From Bacteroidales bacterium (GTDB lineage: Bacteria > Bacteroidota > Bacteroidia > Bacteroidales > UBA12170): DNA of 32,855 bases. Of the stretch, positions 1 to 9,643 are shown piece by piece (position 1 is the stretch's first letter; every line of letters begins with the position of its first letter). A program made the position numbers and the translations under genes. The stretch lies in NCBI GenBank assembly GCA_029938465.1, contig JAOZUW010000013.1:2633-35487 (forward strand). Reading direction: 5' to 3'. Under the pieces are notes generated by a model. The model saw only the letters and a program-made list of their open reading frames with translations. It did no database searches and had not been told where the DNA came from.

Positions 1-3000
1 GTATTAAGTCTTTAGTTTCATTTACTACGGTTGGTGCATCTACACCCCAAATAGCTTTCATTTTATCTTTAGCTTCTTGCGAACCAATAGCTAAACCACC
101 AGTTGCTATATTTGGCTGTGCTCCCATATCGAAAATACCTTGAGAGTTGTTCTTCTCTTTTAAGGAAATAATTCCGCTGGCAGTTTTACCAAGCTTTCCA
201 CTAATAAGCGATAAATTATAAACTTCGCGAGCCGCTTCAGCTGTTAATAGTTCTTCGGAATAAACCAAAATACTATTCATCTCGTGTAGATATTCCTTTA
301 CAAAGGACTCAACCTTCTCCACACAGCAAATACCTGCTTTATCAATCAGCATTTTATAATCTTCGGCTAAAACAGCAGCTTTATAAGTATCAAATCCATC
401 AACTCTACCTTCTAAGAACATAGAATTTTCCAAACCATTACTTAAGAGATAATGATTGGCAGCTTTAAAGAAATAATAGAAATTTTCTACTTCGCCCAAA
501 CTTGGGAATTTATGATTTAATTTTTCGCTTCCTTTTGGATTTAACACACTCACTTTTACTTTTTTAGCATGGTGAGCATTCTGAATCATATAACCTACTA
601 CAGGATGCTTTTCGTAAATATCATTACCTATTAAATAAACCTTAGAAGCCTCTTTGATTTGCTCAAAAGGAACATTATTATTGGCAGATTGCGCATAAAA
701 TTCACCGCGATTGAAATAGCTAAAGCTAGCTACATTATTAGTTTTTGCAGCAGCACGAGCCAATTTCTGAACCAAGTATATTTCTTCGTTAGTTAAACGA
801 GCACCAGCCATAAATAAGTTCTCATCTGCATCAACAGATGCTATTCTTTTATGGATAATATCATAAGCCTCATCAAATGAAATTTCTTTAAAGCTTCCAT
901 CTTCTTGCCTCAATTGAGGAGTAGTAATACGAGTTACATCGTTCATATATCTGTAACCAAACTTAGCCATCTGACAGAGATTTGCATCAGTATTTACTTG
1001 TCCCTCGGCACCAGTCACTTTCATAGTAAACTCATTATGGTGATTGATATTGATAGTGCAACCCACTGAGCAATAATTACAAATCACCTCTGCTTTTTCT
1101 TCTTTCAGCGGACCTGGTTTAAAGAAAAAATTCTCGGTAATAGCGCCCGTTGGACATGCAGAAATACAAAGTCCGCAAGATTCGCAATTGGTTTCCGTTA
1201 AGCTATCACCCATACTTGGGGCCACATAGGTATCGAAACCACGATTCACCAAACCTAGAGCATTAGCTCCCACCACTTCTTTACATATTCTTACACAACG
1301 CGCACAAAGAATACATTTATTGTTATCTATCTCGATATATGGATGACGGAAATCAACCTGATATTGATGGTAATCACCGGCAAACTTTTCTTGCTCCGAA
1401 TTATACTCTGTTGCATATTCTTTTAATTCACAATCGTAATACTCCACACAACCACATTCCATACAACGTTGTGCTTCGCTTTTACAAACATCTTCGCTGG
1501 CATAACCTAATTCCACTTCATCAAAATTGAAGCGTTTATCGGCATCCATTACAGGCATTTCCTCACGAATCTGTTTATCGTATTTACCCTTGTAATCGTC
1601 GGCAATTTGTGGTTTAAAATTGTCTTTCTTACTTAAAAACTCTTTCTTAGGCTCTTTTAGCTCCTCTCCCATCATAAACTGATGAGCGGAACGAGAAGCT
1701 GTTTGCGCTTGAGCAATGGCTTCAATAATAGTAGCAGGCCCAGAAACACCATCACCAGCAGCAAATACTGAAGGAATACCAGTTTGTAAAAACTTCCTGT
1801 CAGCATCTAAATCACCCCAACGATTGATTTGCAATTCCCCTTCTCCAGCAAATTCATTGATATCATCAATAAAATTCACACGAGTCTTTTGACCAATAGC
1901 GGCTAGAATATAATCCAATTTAATTTCATATTCGCTACCTTCAATAGGCACCGGTCTTCTACGTCCAGAAGCATCAGGCTCACCCAATTCCATTTTCAAA
2001 ACCGTAACCGATTCCAATACACCATTGGCATCTTTGTTTACTTTACTAGGATTGGTAAGGAATAAATATTCTATGCCTTCTAGTTTCGATTCATGAATCT
2101 CAATTGGATTAGCAGGCATTTCTTTTTCAGTCCTACGGTAAATCACATAAACTTTCTCGGCTCCACAACGCATAGAAGTACGGCAGCAATCCATAGCAGT
2201 ATTTCCACCACCCACAACAGCTACCGTTTTTCCTTTAAAATCGGCAGCTTTGCCAGTCATTTCCATGTTTTTAAGGAAATCGATTCCAGAAAATACATTT
2301 TGTGCATCATCGCCTTCGCAACCTATTAAAGTACCTTTTTGCGACCCAATAGTTAAAATAGTAGAATCGTAATTGGCCTTAATATCTTTATAACTCAAGT
2401 TCTCACCCAAGTTTTTGTTGTAATAAATATTTACACCTAAATCGGTGATATTTTTCACTTCTGCATCTAAAATATCGTTTGGTAATCTGTACTCAGGAAT
2501 ACCATAACGCAACCAACCACCCGACTTAGGAGCAGCTTCGTAAATATCCACCTGATGACCTTGAATTTGCAAGAAATGAGCAGCAGATAATCCCCCAGGT
2601 CCGGCACCAATAACCGCTACTTTTTTAGCTGTTGATGCAGCTACTTCTGGTACAAATTTATTAATAGACTGCAAATCATAATCAGAAGCAAAACGCTTCA
2701 TATAATCAATTCCTACAGCATTTCCTTCGTCTAACAAATTACGACGGCAAGCATCCTCACAAGGACGAACACATACGCGACCACAGATAGCAGGCAGCGG
2801 ATTGGTTTCTTTAATTAATGCCACAGCATCGCTATACAATCCTTTATCGATAAGCGAAATATAACCTTGCACATCTACACCAGCCGGACAAGTCTCGGTA
2901 CAAGGTGCTTTACAATCGGCATAGTGATTACTCATAATCAGGTCTAAAGCCGTTTTACGAGAAGTTCTAATAGCATCGTTATCGGTGACTATTTTCATTC

Positions 3001-3217
3001 CTTCGTTTACTTTCGTAGAGCAACTAGGCTGATGACCACGCATACCTTCCACTTCCACAACGCATACATAACAAGAGCTAAAAGGCTCTAATCTGGGATC
3101 GTTACATAATGTGGGGATTTTAATTCCTTCTCTATTGGCAAGCTGCAAAATACTTTCTCCTGGATAGGCTTTAACTATCTTACCATTCAGATCTATATTT
3201 AATGTCTTATTCTTCAT
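1..3217 (-). CDS. Partial (3' end outside window) iron-sulfur flavoprotein: N-terminal [2Fe-2S] ferredoxin + GltD-like FAD/NAD(P) oxidoreductase + 2x[4Fe-4S] + formate dehydrogenase/NuoG-like molybdopterin-type domain
   Basis: Manual reverse translation from ATG at 3217: MKNKTLNIDLNGKIVKAYPGESILQLANREGIKIPTLCNDPRLEPFSSCYVCVVEVEG...; GltD-like CKAPCTETCPAGVDVQGY...CGRVCVRPCEDACRR...VAVIGAGPGGLSAAHFL; ferredoxin CILCARCVRICKE and CESCGLCISACPTGA; Mo-domain CNYCSVGCTI...NLCQMAKFGY. No stop to the window edge. Absent from the ORF track because it is open-ended. Confidence 0.9.
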   Translation of the reverse strand, partial: MKNKTLNIDLNGKIVKAYPGESILQLANREGIKIPTLCNDPRLEPFSSCYVCVVEVEGMRGHQPSCSTKVNEGMKIVTDNDAIRTSRKTALDLIMSNHYADCKAPCTETCPAGVDVQGYISLIDKGLYSDAVALIKETNPLPAICGRVCVRPCEDACRRNLLDEGNAVGIDYMKRFASDYDLQSINKFVPEVAASTAKKVAVIGAGPGGLSAAHFLQIQGHQVDIYEAAPKSGGWLRYGIPEYRLPNDILDAEVKNITDLGVNIYYNKNLGENLSYKDIKANYDSTILTIGSQKGTLIGCEGDDAQNVFSGIDFLKNMEMTGKAADFKGKTVAVVGGGNTAMDCCRTSMRCGAEKVYVIYRRTEKEMPANPIEIHESKLEGIEYLFLTNPSKVNKDANGVLESVTVLKMELGEPDASGRRRPVPIEGSEYEIKLDYILAAIGQKTRVNFIDDINEFAGEGELQINRWGDLDADRKFLQTGIPSVFAAGDGVSGPATIIEAIAQAQTASRSAHQFMMGEELKEPKKEFLSKKDNFKPQIADDYKGKYDKQIREEMPVMDADKRFNFDEVELGYASEDVCKSEAQRCMECGCVEYYDCELKEYATEYNSEQEKFAGDYHQYQVDFRHPYIEIDNNKCILCARCVRICKEVVGANALGLVNRGFDTYVAPSMGDSLTETNCESCGLCISACPTGAITENFFFKPGPLKEEKAEVICNYCSVGCTININHHNEFTMKVTGAEGQVNTDANLCQMAKFGYRYMNDVTRITTPQLRQEDGSFKEISFDEAYDIIHKRIASVDADENLFMAGARLTNEEIYLVQKLARAAAKTNNVASFSYFNRGEFYAQSANNNVPFEQIKEASKVYLIGNDIYEKHPVVGYMIQNAHHAKKVKVSVLNPKGSEKLNHKFPSLGEVENFYYFFKAANHYLLSNGLENSMFLEGRVDGFDTYKAAVLAEDYKMLIDKAGICCVEKVESFVKEYLHEMNSILVYSEELLTAEAAREVYNLSLISGKLGKTASGIISLKEKNNSQGIFDMGAQPNIATGGLAIGSQEAKDKMKAIWGVDAPTVVNETKDLI

Positions 3218-3238
3218 TTTTGTCTTTTTTACTTTTGA

Positions 3239-5017
3239 TTAAGAAAGTTTGATAGCATCGAACCTACATACATTAAAACACTCTCCACACTTAATACAAT
3301 CGTCTTCACGAATAAAGTGGATCTCTTTCTTAGAACCATCAATGGCATCTACCGGACATTTGATAGCACAAACAGTACAGCCTGTACACATATCGGGTAT
3401 CACTTCGTAGGTAAGCAATGATGTACAACTTAATGATGGACATTTCTTATCGCGGATATGCGCTTCGTACTCACTACGGAAATATTTAATGGTAGTTAAT
3501 ACTGGATTTGGAGCTGTTTGTCCCAATCCACAAAGAGAATTATCTTTAATCTGATATGCCAATTCTTCCAGCTTTTCAATATCACCTTCTTCGCCATGAC
3601 CTTCAGTAATACGAACAAGTATTTCGAGCATACGCTTGGTTCCCATACGACAGAATGTACATTTACCACAGCTTTCTTTTTGAGTAAAATCGAGGAAGAA
3701 ACGAGCTAAATCTACCATACAAGTAGTTTCGTCCATCACCACCATACCACCGGAACCCATAATAGCTCCTGTAGCATTTACTGAATCGTAATCAACAGGA
3801 GTATTCAATAAATGAGCAGGAATACAGCCTCCTGAAGGACCACCTAATTGCACAGCTTTAAACTGCTTGTCATTCTGAATTCCACCACCCAATTTAAAGA
3901 TGATATCGTTGATAGTTGTTCCCATAGGAACTTCTACTAATCCACCATTTTTTATTTTTCCTGTTAAGGCAAAAACTTTGGTTCCTTTACTTTTATCAGT
4001 ACCGTACTTATTATAAGATTCGGCACCATTAAGTAAGATATATGGAATATTGGCAAATGTTTCTACGTTATTAATATTGGTAGGCTTTTTCCACAGTCCG
4101 CTAATAGCAGGAAATGGAGGACGTTTTCGAGGCATTCCTCTTTCACCTTCTACAGAAGCTATTAATGCAGTTTCTTCACCACACACAAAAGCACCAGCTC
4201 CTTCTTTTACATAAATGTCAAAATTGAAGCCTTTAATGCCAGCAGCATCTTTTCCTAAATAGCCTTTGCCACGAGCTTGGTCAATAGCAATGTTTAGTCT
4301 TTTAATAGCCAATGGATATTCGGCACGACAATAAATAACACCTTGGCTGGCTCCAATGGCATAAGCACCTATGGCCATCCCTTCTAATATAGCGTGAGGA
4401 TCACCTTCTAATAATGATCTATCCATAAATGCTCCGGGGTCACCTTCATCAGCATTACAGATAATATATTTTTCTTCAGATTCGCTATTAAAAGCAAATT
4501 GCCATTTCATACCAGTTGGGAAACCACCTCCTCCACGTCCGCGGATACCAGAATCTAAAACAGTTTTTATCACTGTTTCACGACTGATGGCTTCAGTAGC
4601 AATCATTTTTAATGGTTTATAGGCATTTTTAGCTTCTGCTTCTTCAATAATCTCTGGATCAATATATCCACAATTACGAAGCGCTATCTTCACCTGACCT
4701 TCGAAATAATTATCATCTTCGGTAGGAAATAAATCACTCTTTACAATATATTCTTTTACAGGTTCATGGTGCTGCACATGCCTTTCAATAATCTCTAAAG
4801 CTTTTGCTTCATCAATACCACCATAAAGGAAATAACCAGTATCGTCAATTATTTCAACAAGAGGCTCACGAAAGCACATTCCCACGCAAGATGTTTTTTT
4901 CAATTCAAAATCCAAACTATCCACTTCTTTAAGATTTCGGATAGCATCGTAAGTTTTACTTGCTCCAGCAGCTATACCACAGCTTCCTAAACCTACTATT
5001 ACTTGAGTCTTTTCCAT
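3239..5017 (-). CDS. NuoF/HydB-like NADH-binding subunit with N-terminal thioredoxin-like [2Fe-2S] domain and C-terminal 2x[4Fe-4S] ferredoxin domain
   Basis: GRGGGGFPTGMKW, NADEGDPGAFMDR, GAGAFVCGEETALIASVEG, ESCGKCTFCRMGT motifs; C-terminal CTGCTVCAIKCPVDAI...CIKCGECFNVCRFDAI. Confidence 0.93.
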   Translation of the reverse strand: MEKTQVIVGLGSCGIAAGASKTYDAIRNLKEVDSLDFELKKTSCVGMCFREPLVEIIDDTGYFLYGGIDEAKALEIIERHVQHHEPVKEYIVKSDLFPTEDDNYFEGQVKIALRNCGYIDPEIIEEAEAKNAYKPLKMIATEAISRETVIKTVLDSGIRGRGGGGFPTGMKWQFAFNSESEEKYIICNADEGDPGAFMDRSLLEGDPHAILEGMAIGAYAIGASQGVIYCRAEYPLAIKRLNIAIDQARGKGYLGKDAAGIKGFNFDIYVKEGAGAFVCGEETALIASVEGERGMPRKRPPFPAISGLWKKPTNINNVETFANIPYILLNGAESYNKYGTDKSKGTKVFALTGKIKNGGLVEVPMGTTINDIIFKLGGGIQNDKQFKAVQLGGPSGGCIPAHLLNTPVDYDSVNATGAIMGSGGMVVMDETTCMVDLARFFLDFTQKESCGKCTFCRMGTKRMLEILVRITEGHGEEGDIEKLEELAYQIKDNSLCGLGQTAPNPVLTTIKYFRSEYEAHIRDKKCPSLSCTSLLTYEVIPDMCTGCTVCAIKCPVDAIDGSKKEIHFIREDDCIKCGECFNVCRFDAIKLS

Positions 5018-5019
5018 AC

Positions 5020-5541
5020 TTAAGCTTTTTTCTCGTTCAACTTCATTTGTCTAATCACCTTGGAAGCAGCTTTGCCATCCAAATTGCCAAAGGTATCGTC
5101 TCCTATCATCATCACAGGAGCCAATGAACAACAACCTAGGCATGCCACAGATTCAAGTGTAAACAAATTATCTTCTGTTGTTTCACCATCGTTAATACCT
5201 AAAGTGTTCTCCAATGCAACAGTAAGTGCTTTAGCATTTTGCACATGGCAAGCTGTGCCATGACAAACCTTAATAATGTTTTTCCCAACAGGTGCCAAAC
5301 GAAATTGCGCATAAAAAGTTGCCACTCCGTACATATCGGCTAACTCTAAACCAGTTTCTCCGGCAATTTTTTCAAATGCTTTGCGTGGCACATAACCAAA
5401 AAGCTCCTGAGCTCCTTGTAATAAAGGTATCATAGAACCTTTTTTGCCTTTGTATTTTTTAATGATTGGGTCCAGCTTAAAGAGTTCTTCAGCGTTTGCC
5501 AATTCATCCTTATGTTCTGCTCTTATTCGTGATATTCTCAT
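5020..5541 (-). CDS. NuoE/HydC-like thioredoxin-like [2Fe-2S] subunit
   Basis: KVCHGTACHVQNA...ESVACLGCCSLAPVMMIGDDTFGNL, typical complex I 24-kDa subunit spacing; adjacent to NuoF-like gene. Confidence 0.93.
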   Translation of the reverse strand: MRISRIRAEHKDELANAEELFKLDPIIKKYKGKKGSMIPLLQGAQELFGYVPRKAFEKIAGETGLELADMYGVATFYAQFRLAPVGKNIIKVCHGTACHVQNAKALTVALENTLGINDGETTEDNLFTLESVACLGCCSLAPVMMIGDDTFGNLDGKAASKVIRQMKLNEKKA

Positions 5542-5812
5542 AGCGAAAAAAAGTATTTATTGATTATAAAATTCTTCTATTTTCGATAAAGATATAAAAA
5601 GAGCCTAGAGAATATACGAATAAGATAGCTATTCAAGAATTTATAACTATTCTAAATAATTCATAAATGATATAATATTGATAATGTGGGACATAAACAA
5701 CTAAAACCCTTTATTTCCTAAATAGAATGTCGATAGTAAAGTAATGAAAAGAAATGGAAAAGTATAAGAAATTCTCTTATGTAATCAGGGGAATACTGAG
5801 TGCTCAAAAAAA

Positions 5813-7111
5813 CTATTGAATGACCACTTTTCCTGAGTGTATATTGTTATCTGAAATGACTTTATAAAAATAGATTCCTGATGCGATCGATTTACAGTTC
5901 CAAAAAATATTTGAATGACCTTTAAGTTCATCTATTAATACTCCATTGGCATTATAGATTTGAATTAAAATGTTTTTATCTTTTTCAAAACTAAATTGAA
6001 CAAAGTCAGTTGCTGGATTTGGACTTAAAGAAATCGAATTAGGATATTCCACTATCCCAATTGTTTCACAATTCTCCTCCACTTCTTCAAAACTATTGCA
6101 GCCAGCAACATTTTCTTGAATATCTACAATGGCATCAGGAAGTGCTAAATAATCACATATACTCTTCACATGACAAGTTGATAATTGGTAATTGTTTAAA
6201 ATAGTCAAACCAGTTATTGTTTCATCATTAATATTTTTAATTCCCGAAATATCATTTAAAACATTATTTAACCTGATGATTATTTCTCCTTCTATTGAAG
6301 TAAGGTTCTGTAATCCATCTAGGTTTAGAAGGCTCTGATTGAAAACAATTCTTAAACTCTGTTCTATTGATGTTAAGTTCTCTAACTCACTAAGAGATGT
6401 CATCGAAGCATTTCCGGAAATATTTAAGGCTCCATTCAAAGATTCAATATTTTGTAAACCATACAAACTTGTGAGATTTAAATTATCCTGGATACCCAAA
6501 CCAATTCCTATATAGGACAATCCACCTAATGCGGATAAATCTATTAGATTATTATTATTTATAATAACAAGCGTTTCTCCAATTGAAGTTAAATTTTCCA
6601 GCCCTGAAAGGTTTGTTAAATCCATGTTTTTGTATAAAACAAGATTTCCGCCGATTTGAGCAAGAGCATTTAGTCCAGATAAATTTTCAAAATTAGAATT
6701 ACCCGCATCTAATTCATATTCACCTATTTTTACATCTCCCAATACACTATTTAGATTATTCAAACCATTAAGACTTAATAAATCTGGATTATAAAACATG
6801 CTTAAATCACCACCAATTTGTGTAATATTATTTAATCCATTAAGACTTGATAAAATAAGATTAAAATAAATGCTTAAATCACCATCTATTTGAGTGATAT
6901 TACTCAACCCATTTAAATTGGTAATGTCTGTTCCTTCTGGATAATGTCCTATTGTAACATAACCTTCAATATGAGTACAATTGGGATAGTTAGTTTGAAA
7001 ATTATCTATTTGTTCTTGCGTAGTAAATGTAATACCATCTGGTAAGCATGATTGAGAATATCCAAGAAAACTAAAGAAGATTAATGAAATAAAAATAGCC
7101 GTATTTTTCAT
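5813..7111 (-). CDS. Secreted leucine-rich / receptor L-domain-like repeat protein with T9SS-type C-terminal sorting domain
   Basis: Signal peptide MKNTAIFISLIFFSFLGYSQS; repeated LNGLNNITQIGGDLSM units; C-terminus SISLSPNPATDFVQFSF...GIYFYKVISDNNIHSGKVVIQ. Confidence 0.85.
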   Translation of the reverse strand: MKNTAIFISLIFFSFLGYSQSCLPDGITFTTQEQIDNFQTNYPNCTHIEGYVTIGHYPEGTDITNLNGLSNITQIDGDLSIYFNLILSSLNGLNNITQIGGDLSMFYNPDLLSLNGLNNLNSVLGDVKIGEYELDAGNSNFENLSGLNALAQIGGNLVLYKNMDLTNLSGLENLTSIGETLVIINNNNLIDLSALGGLSYIGIGLGIQDNLNLTSLYGLQNIESLNGALNISGNASMTSLSELENLTSIEQSLRIVFNQSLLNLDGLQNLTSIEGEIIIRLNNVLNDISGIKNINDETITGLTILNNYQLSTCHVKSICDYLALPDAIVDIQENVAGCNSFEEVEENCETIGIVEYPNSISLSPNPATDFVQFSFEKDKNILIQIYNANGVLIDELKGHSNIFWNCKSIASGIYFYKVISDNNIHSGKVVIQ

Positions 7112-7339
7112 GTTAATTTTTGAAAGGGTTATATATATGAAACGAAGATAACGAATATTTTTGAATGGGCTTGGTATTTATTGATCTATTCCTAAAATAG
7201 GGATTGTAAAGTATAGGCGAAAATATACTGGATATACTTCGTATGCTTGCATTTGAGAATATCGAAGACTTATTAAGTGAAAATAAATCAATGAGTGCTA
7301 TCATAAAAAATTAAACCTGAAAGAAACTATTTATTGGAA

Positions 7340-8260
7340 TTAAAGCACCATATCATCATAAGAAAGGATAGTCTTATGACCTTTGTTTTGAAAATAATGA
7401 TGTAAGTCTTTTTCATCACCTTGATAGGTTGCCATAACAAAATCACCACCCCAGGCACCCAAAGATTTTATTTCGCCATCAAAATCATTGAAGTATTGGT
7501 CTTTTATACGATCTACGCCCAAAAGAGAAGAAATAATACGTTCATGTTCTGCTATGGCTTTATCAAAATCAAATAATGATTTAGTTTGACTAATAACTCG
7601 GCTAAGCACACTCACCTCATCGATATTAGAACTTTTAGCTACAATATTTTTACGATATTGATCCACACTATTGGCGGAACTTTGCTTTTTACCGAGGTGA
7701 ACAAAATAAAGGTTCTTTTTAAATAATGGATTAAAATCGATGGTGGTTATTTGAGGCTCTCCATCAACCAACTGATAAAATATAGGTTTATCGCTACGAG
7801 CTGCCGCTACATCTACTCCACTTCCATTGCTTGTTTGCTGTGATAATTGGTGAGGATTAACATCTAACCAATAACCAATATTTGAAACTAAGGTAGAACT
7901 GGAACCCAAACCCCAATTTTTATCAAAATCAAGATTGGTTCTTATTCTAATTCCTTTTTGATTATCGACTGAGATATTGGCAATATCAAAAGCTTTTTTC
8001 AGAATCCCTTTTAAGTGAAGGGCTAATTTTTGATCGTTGGTATGAATAATATTAAAGAGTCGTGATCCGAAATTCACCTGTAGCCAACCTTTGTTCAGCA
8101 CTTTAGCTTCCCAACGTATGCCACTAAAATCTTCATGAAGCGAAACCTCTAATCGTTGGCCATATTTTGTAGGTACAGCCATAGCCAGTGCTCCATCTAA
8201 GACCAGATATTCTCCAGTTATTAATAGTTTTCCGTTAGAATGAAAAGCTGCTATATTCAT
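7340..8260 (-). CDS. GHMP kinase (GYDIA-type; mevalonate kinase-related)
   Basis: SNGKLLITGEYLVLDGALAMAVPTKYGQ start motif; NWGLGSSSTLVSNIGYWL; GAWGGDFVMAT; neighbours are mevalonate pathway genes. Confidence 0.85.
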   Translation of the reverse strand: MNIAAFHSNGKLLITGEYLVLDGALAMAVPTKYGQRLEVSLHEDFSGIRWEAKVLNKGWLQVNFGSRLFNIIHTNDQKLALHLKGILKKAFDIANISVDNQKGIRIRTNLDFDKNWGLGSSSTLVSNIGYWLDVNPHQLSQQTSNGSGVDVAAARSDKPIFYQLVDGEPQITTIDFNPLFKKNLYFVHLGKKQSSANSVDQYRKNIVAKSSNIDEVSVLSRVISQTKSLFDFDKAIAEHERIISSLLGVDRIKDQYFNDFDGEIKSLGAWGGDFVMATYQGDEKDLHHYFQNKGHKTILSYDDMVL

Positions 8261-8265
8261 TTATT

Positions 8266-8310
8266 AGTACTTAGAGTACTTAGAGTACTTAGAGTACTTA
8301 AAGTATTTAA
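8266..8310. repeat. Intergenic 9-bp tandem repeat, consensus AGTACTTAG, about 5 copies
   Basis: agtacttag agtacttag agtacttag agtacttaa agtatttaa read directly. Confidence 0.95.
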
Positions 8311-8323
8311 ATAGTTAGAGTTT

Positions 8324-9640
8324 CTATTTTCTAATTTCTTTTACAAAATCTGAAACTGCTGAAAAAGAAACTTTTTTATCCTTAAAGTATTCCATAGCAG
8401 CATGTTTTTCATTTTCTGTGGCTGCAAAGTTATTCAAAATATTTAATAAATGCATTTTCATATGACCTTTTTGAATTCCTTTGGTTGTAAGCGACCTTAT
8501 AGCTCCAAAATTATTTGCCAAACCTGCCACTGCCGCTATCTGCATAAGGTCTTCGGCATGAGGATCTCCAAGTAATTCCATAGTGAACTTTGCCAAAGGA
8601 TGCAGTTTTGTGAGTCCACCAACGGTGCCTAATGCTAAAGGAATGGTTAAAGAGTACTTAAATCTACCATTTTTCAGCTCAACTTTTGTTAATGATCGAT
8701 ATTTACCATCTCTGGAAGCATAGGTATGACCACATGCTTCCACGGCTCTAAAATCATTTCCAGTAGCTAAAACAACGGCATCTACTCCATTGAAAATACC
8801 TTTATTATGTGTAGTTGCTCTGTAGGTATCAACGGTAGCTACTTGAACAGCTTTTTCAAATTTCCACACAAACTCATCAGTTGTCATATCAGGATCTATC
8901 CCCTCTAAATCTTTAATATCACATTCTACCCAGGCCTCCACTAAACAATCAGGAGTATAATTAGAAAGAATAGACATAATGATATGCACTGAATTATTTT
9001 TTAACTCTTGAGTATTAGTAATATAACGTTTTAATATATCAGCAAATTCTTCTAAACAAGAATTAATAAAATTAGCTCCCATGGAGTCGATGGTATCAAA
9101 ACTGGCTTTTATCTGGAAATAATCGTCAATTTCGTGGCGCATATCTATCAATTCTATAGCTAAGATACCACCACCACGTTCACGCATATTTTTGGTTATC
9201 TCATTGGTTCCTTCAATAAACAGTTGCTTAAGAGTTGCGAAATGTTGTTTCAGTAATTTATGATCGCCAGCCCAGATAAAATGTACTTGACCTATTTTTG
9301 TTTTACTAAGAATGCGGGTATGAAAACCTCCACGTGTAAACCAAAATTTAGCACTATTACTAGCAGCAGCAATAACAGAGCTTTCTTCTATCACCATAGG
9401 AATCATATAGTTTTTCCCATTGATAATAACATTTGGAGCTAAACCATAAGGGAAAAAGAAATTGGAAATAGTATTCTCTGCAAATTCCTCAAATAATTTC
9501 TGCTTTCCCAATTCAGGATGCCAAAAAGACTTTAACTCTTTCTCTACTTCTTCAGGATTTGAGAAATATGAAGCTACTTTTTTAACTTTTTGTTCCTTAC
9601 TTAATTTGGAAAAACCCTTGATGATCTCTTTTTCGTACAT
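8324..9640 (-). CDS. Hydroxymethylglutaryl-CoA reductase, class II (degradative-type) fold
   Basis: GFSKLSKEQKVKKV N-terminus, GVDAVVLATGNDFRAVEACGHTYASRDG, IPLALGTVGGLTKLHPLAK, KGHMKMHLLNI. Confidence 0.92.
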   Translation of the reverse strand: MYEKEIIKGFSKLSKEQKVKKVASYFSNPEEVEKELKSFWHPELGKQKLFEEFAENTISNFFFPYGLAPNVIINGKNYMIPMVIEESSVIAAASNSAKFWFTRGGFHTRILSKTKIGQVHFIWAGDHKLLKQHFATLKQLFIEGTNEITKNMRERGGGILAIELIDMRHEIDDYFQIKASFDTIDSMGANFINSCLEEFADILKRYITNTQELKNNSVHIIMSILSNYTPDCLVEAWVECDIKDLEGIDPDMTTDEFVWKFEKAVQVATVDTYRATTHNKGIFNGVDAVVLATGNDFRAVEACGHTYASRDGKYRSLTKVELKNGRFKYSLTIPLALGTVGGLTKLHPLAKFTMELLGDPHAEDLMQIAAVAGLANNFGAIRSLTTKGIQKGHMKMHLLNILNNFAATENEKHAAMEYFKDKKVSFSAVSDFVKEIRK

Positions 9641-9643
9641 TTT

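Noticed and set aside
1339-1530. Plus-strand ORFs at 1339-1530 and 2093-2329
   Set aside because: Antisense to a strongly supported iron-sulfur flavoprotein CDS; no coding signature.
1-5541. Simple annotation as NAD-dependent formate dehydrogenase or as respiratory complex I
   Set aside because: Catalytic Cys/Sec-His motif is absent from the Mo-type domain, and no membrane nuo genes are visible in the window.
7113-7304. Minus-strand 63-aa ORF upstream of the LRR-like gene
   Set aside because: Low-complexity Ser/Ile-rich translation in an intergenic region; no ribosome-binding or family evidence.
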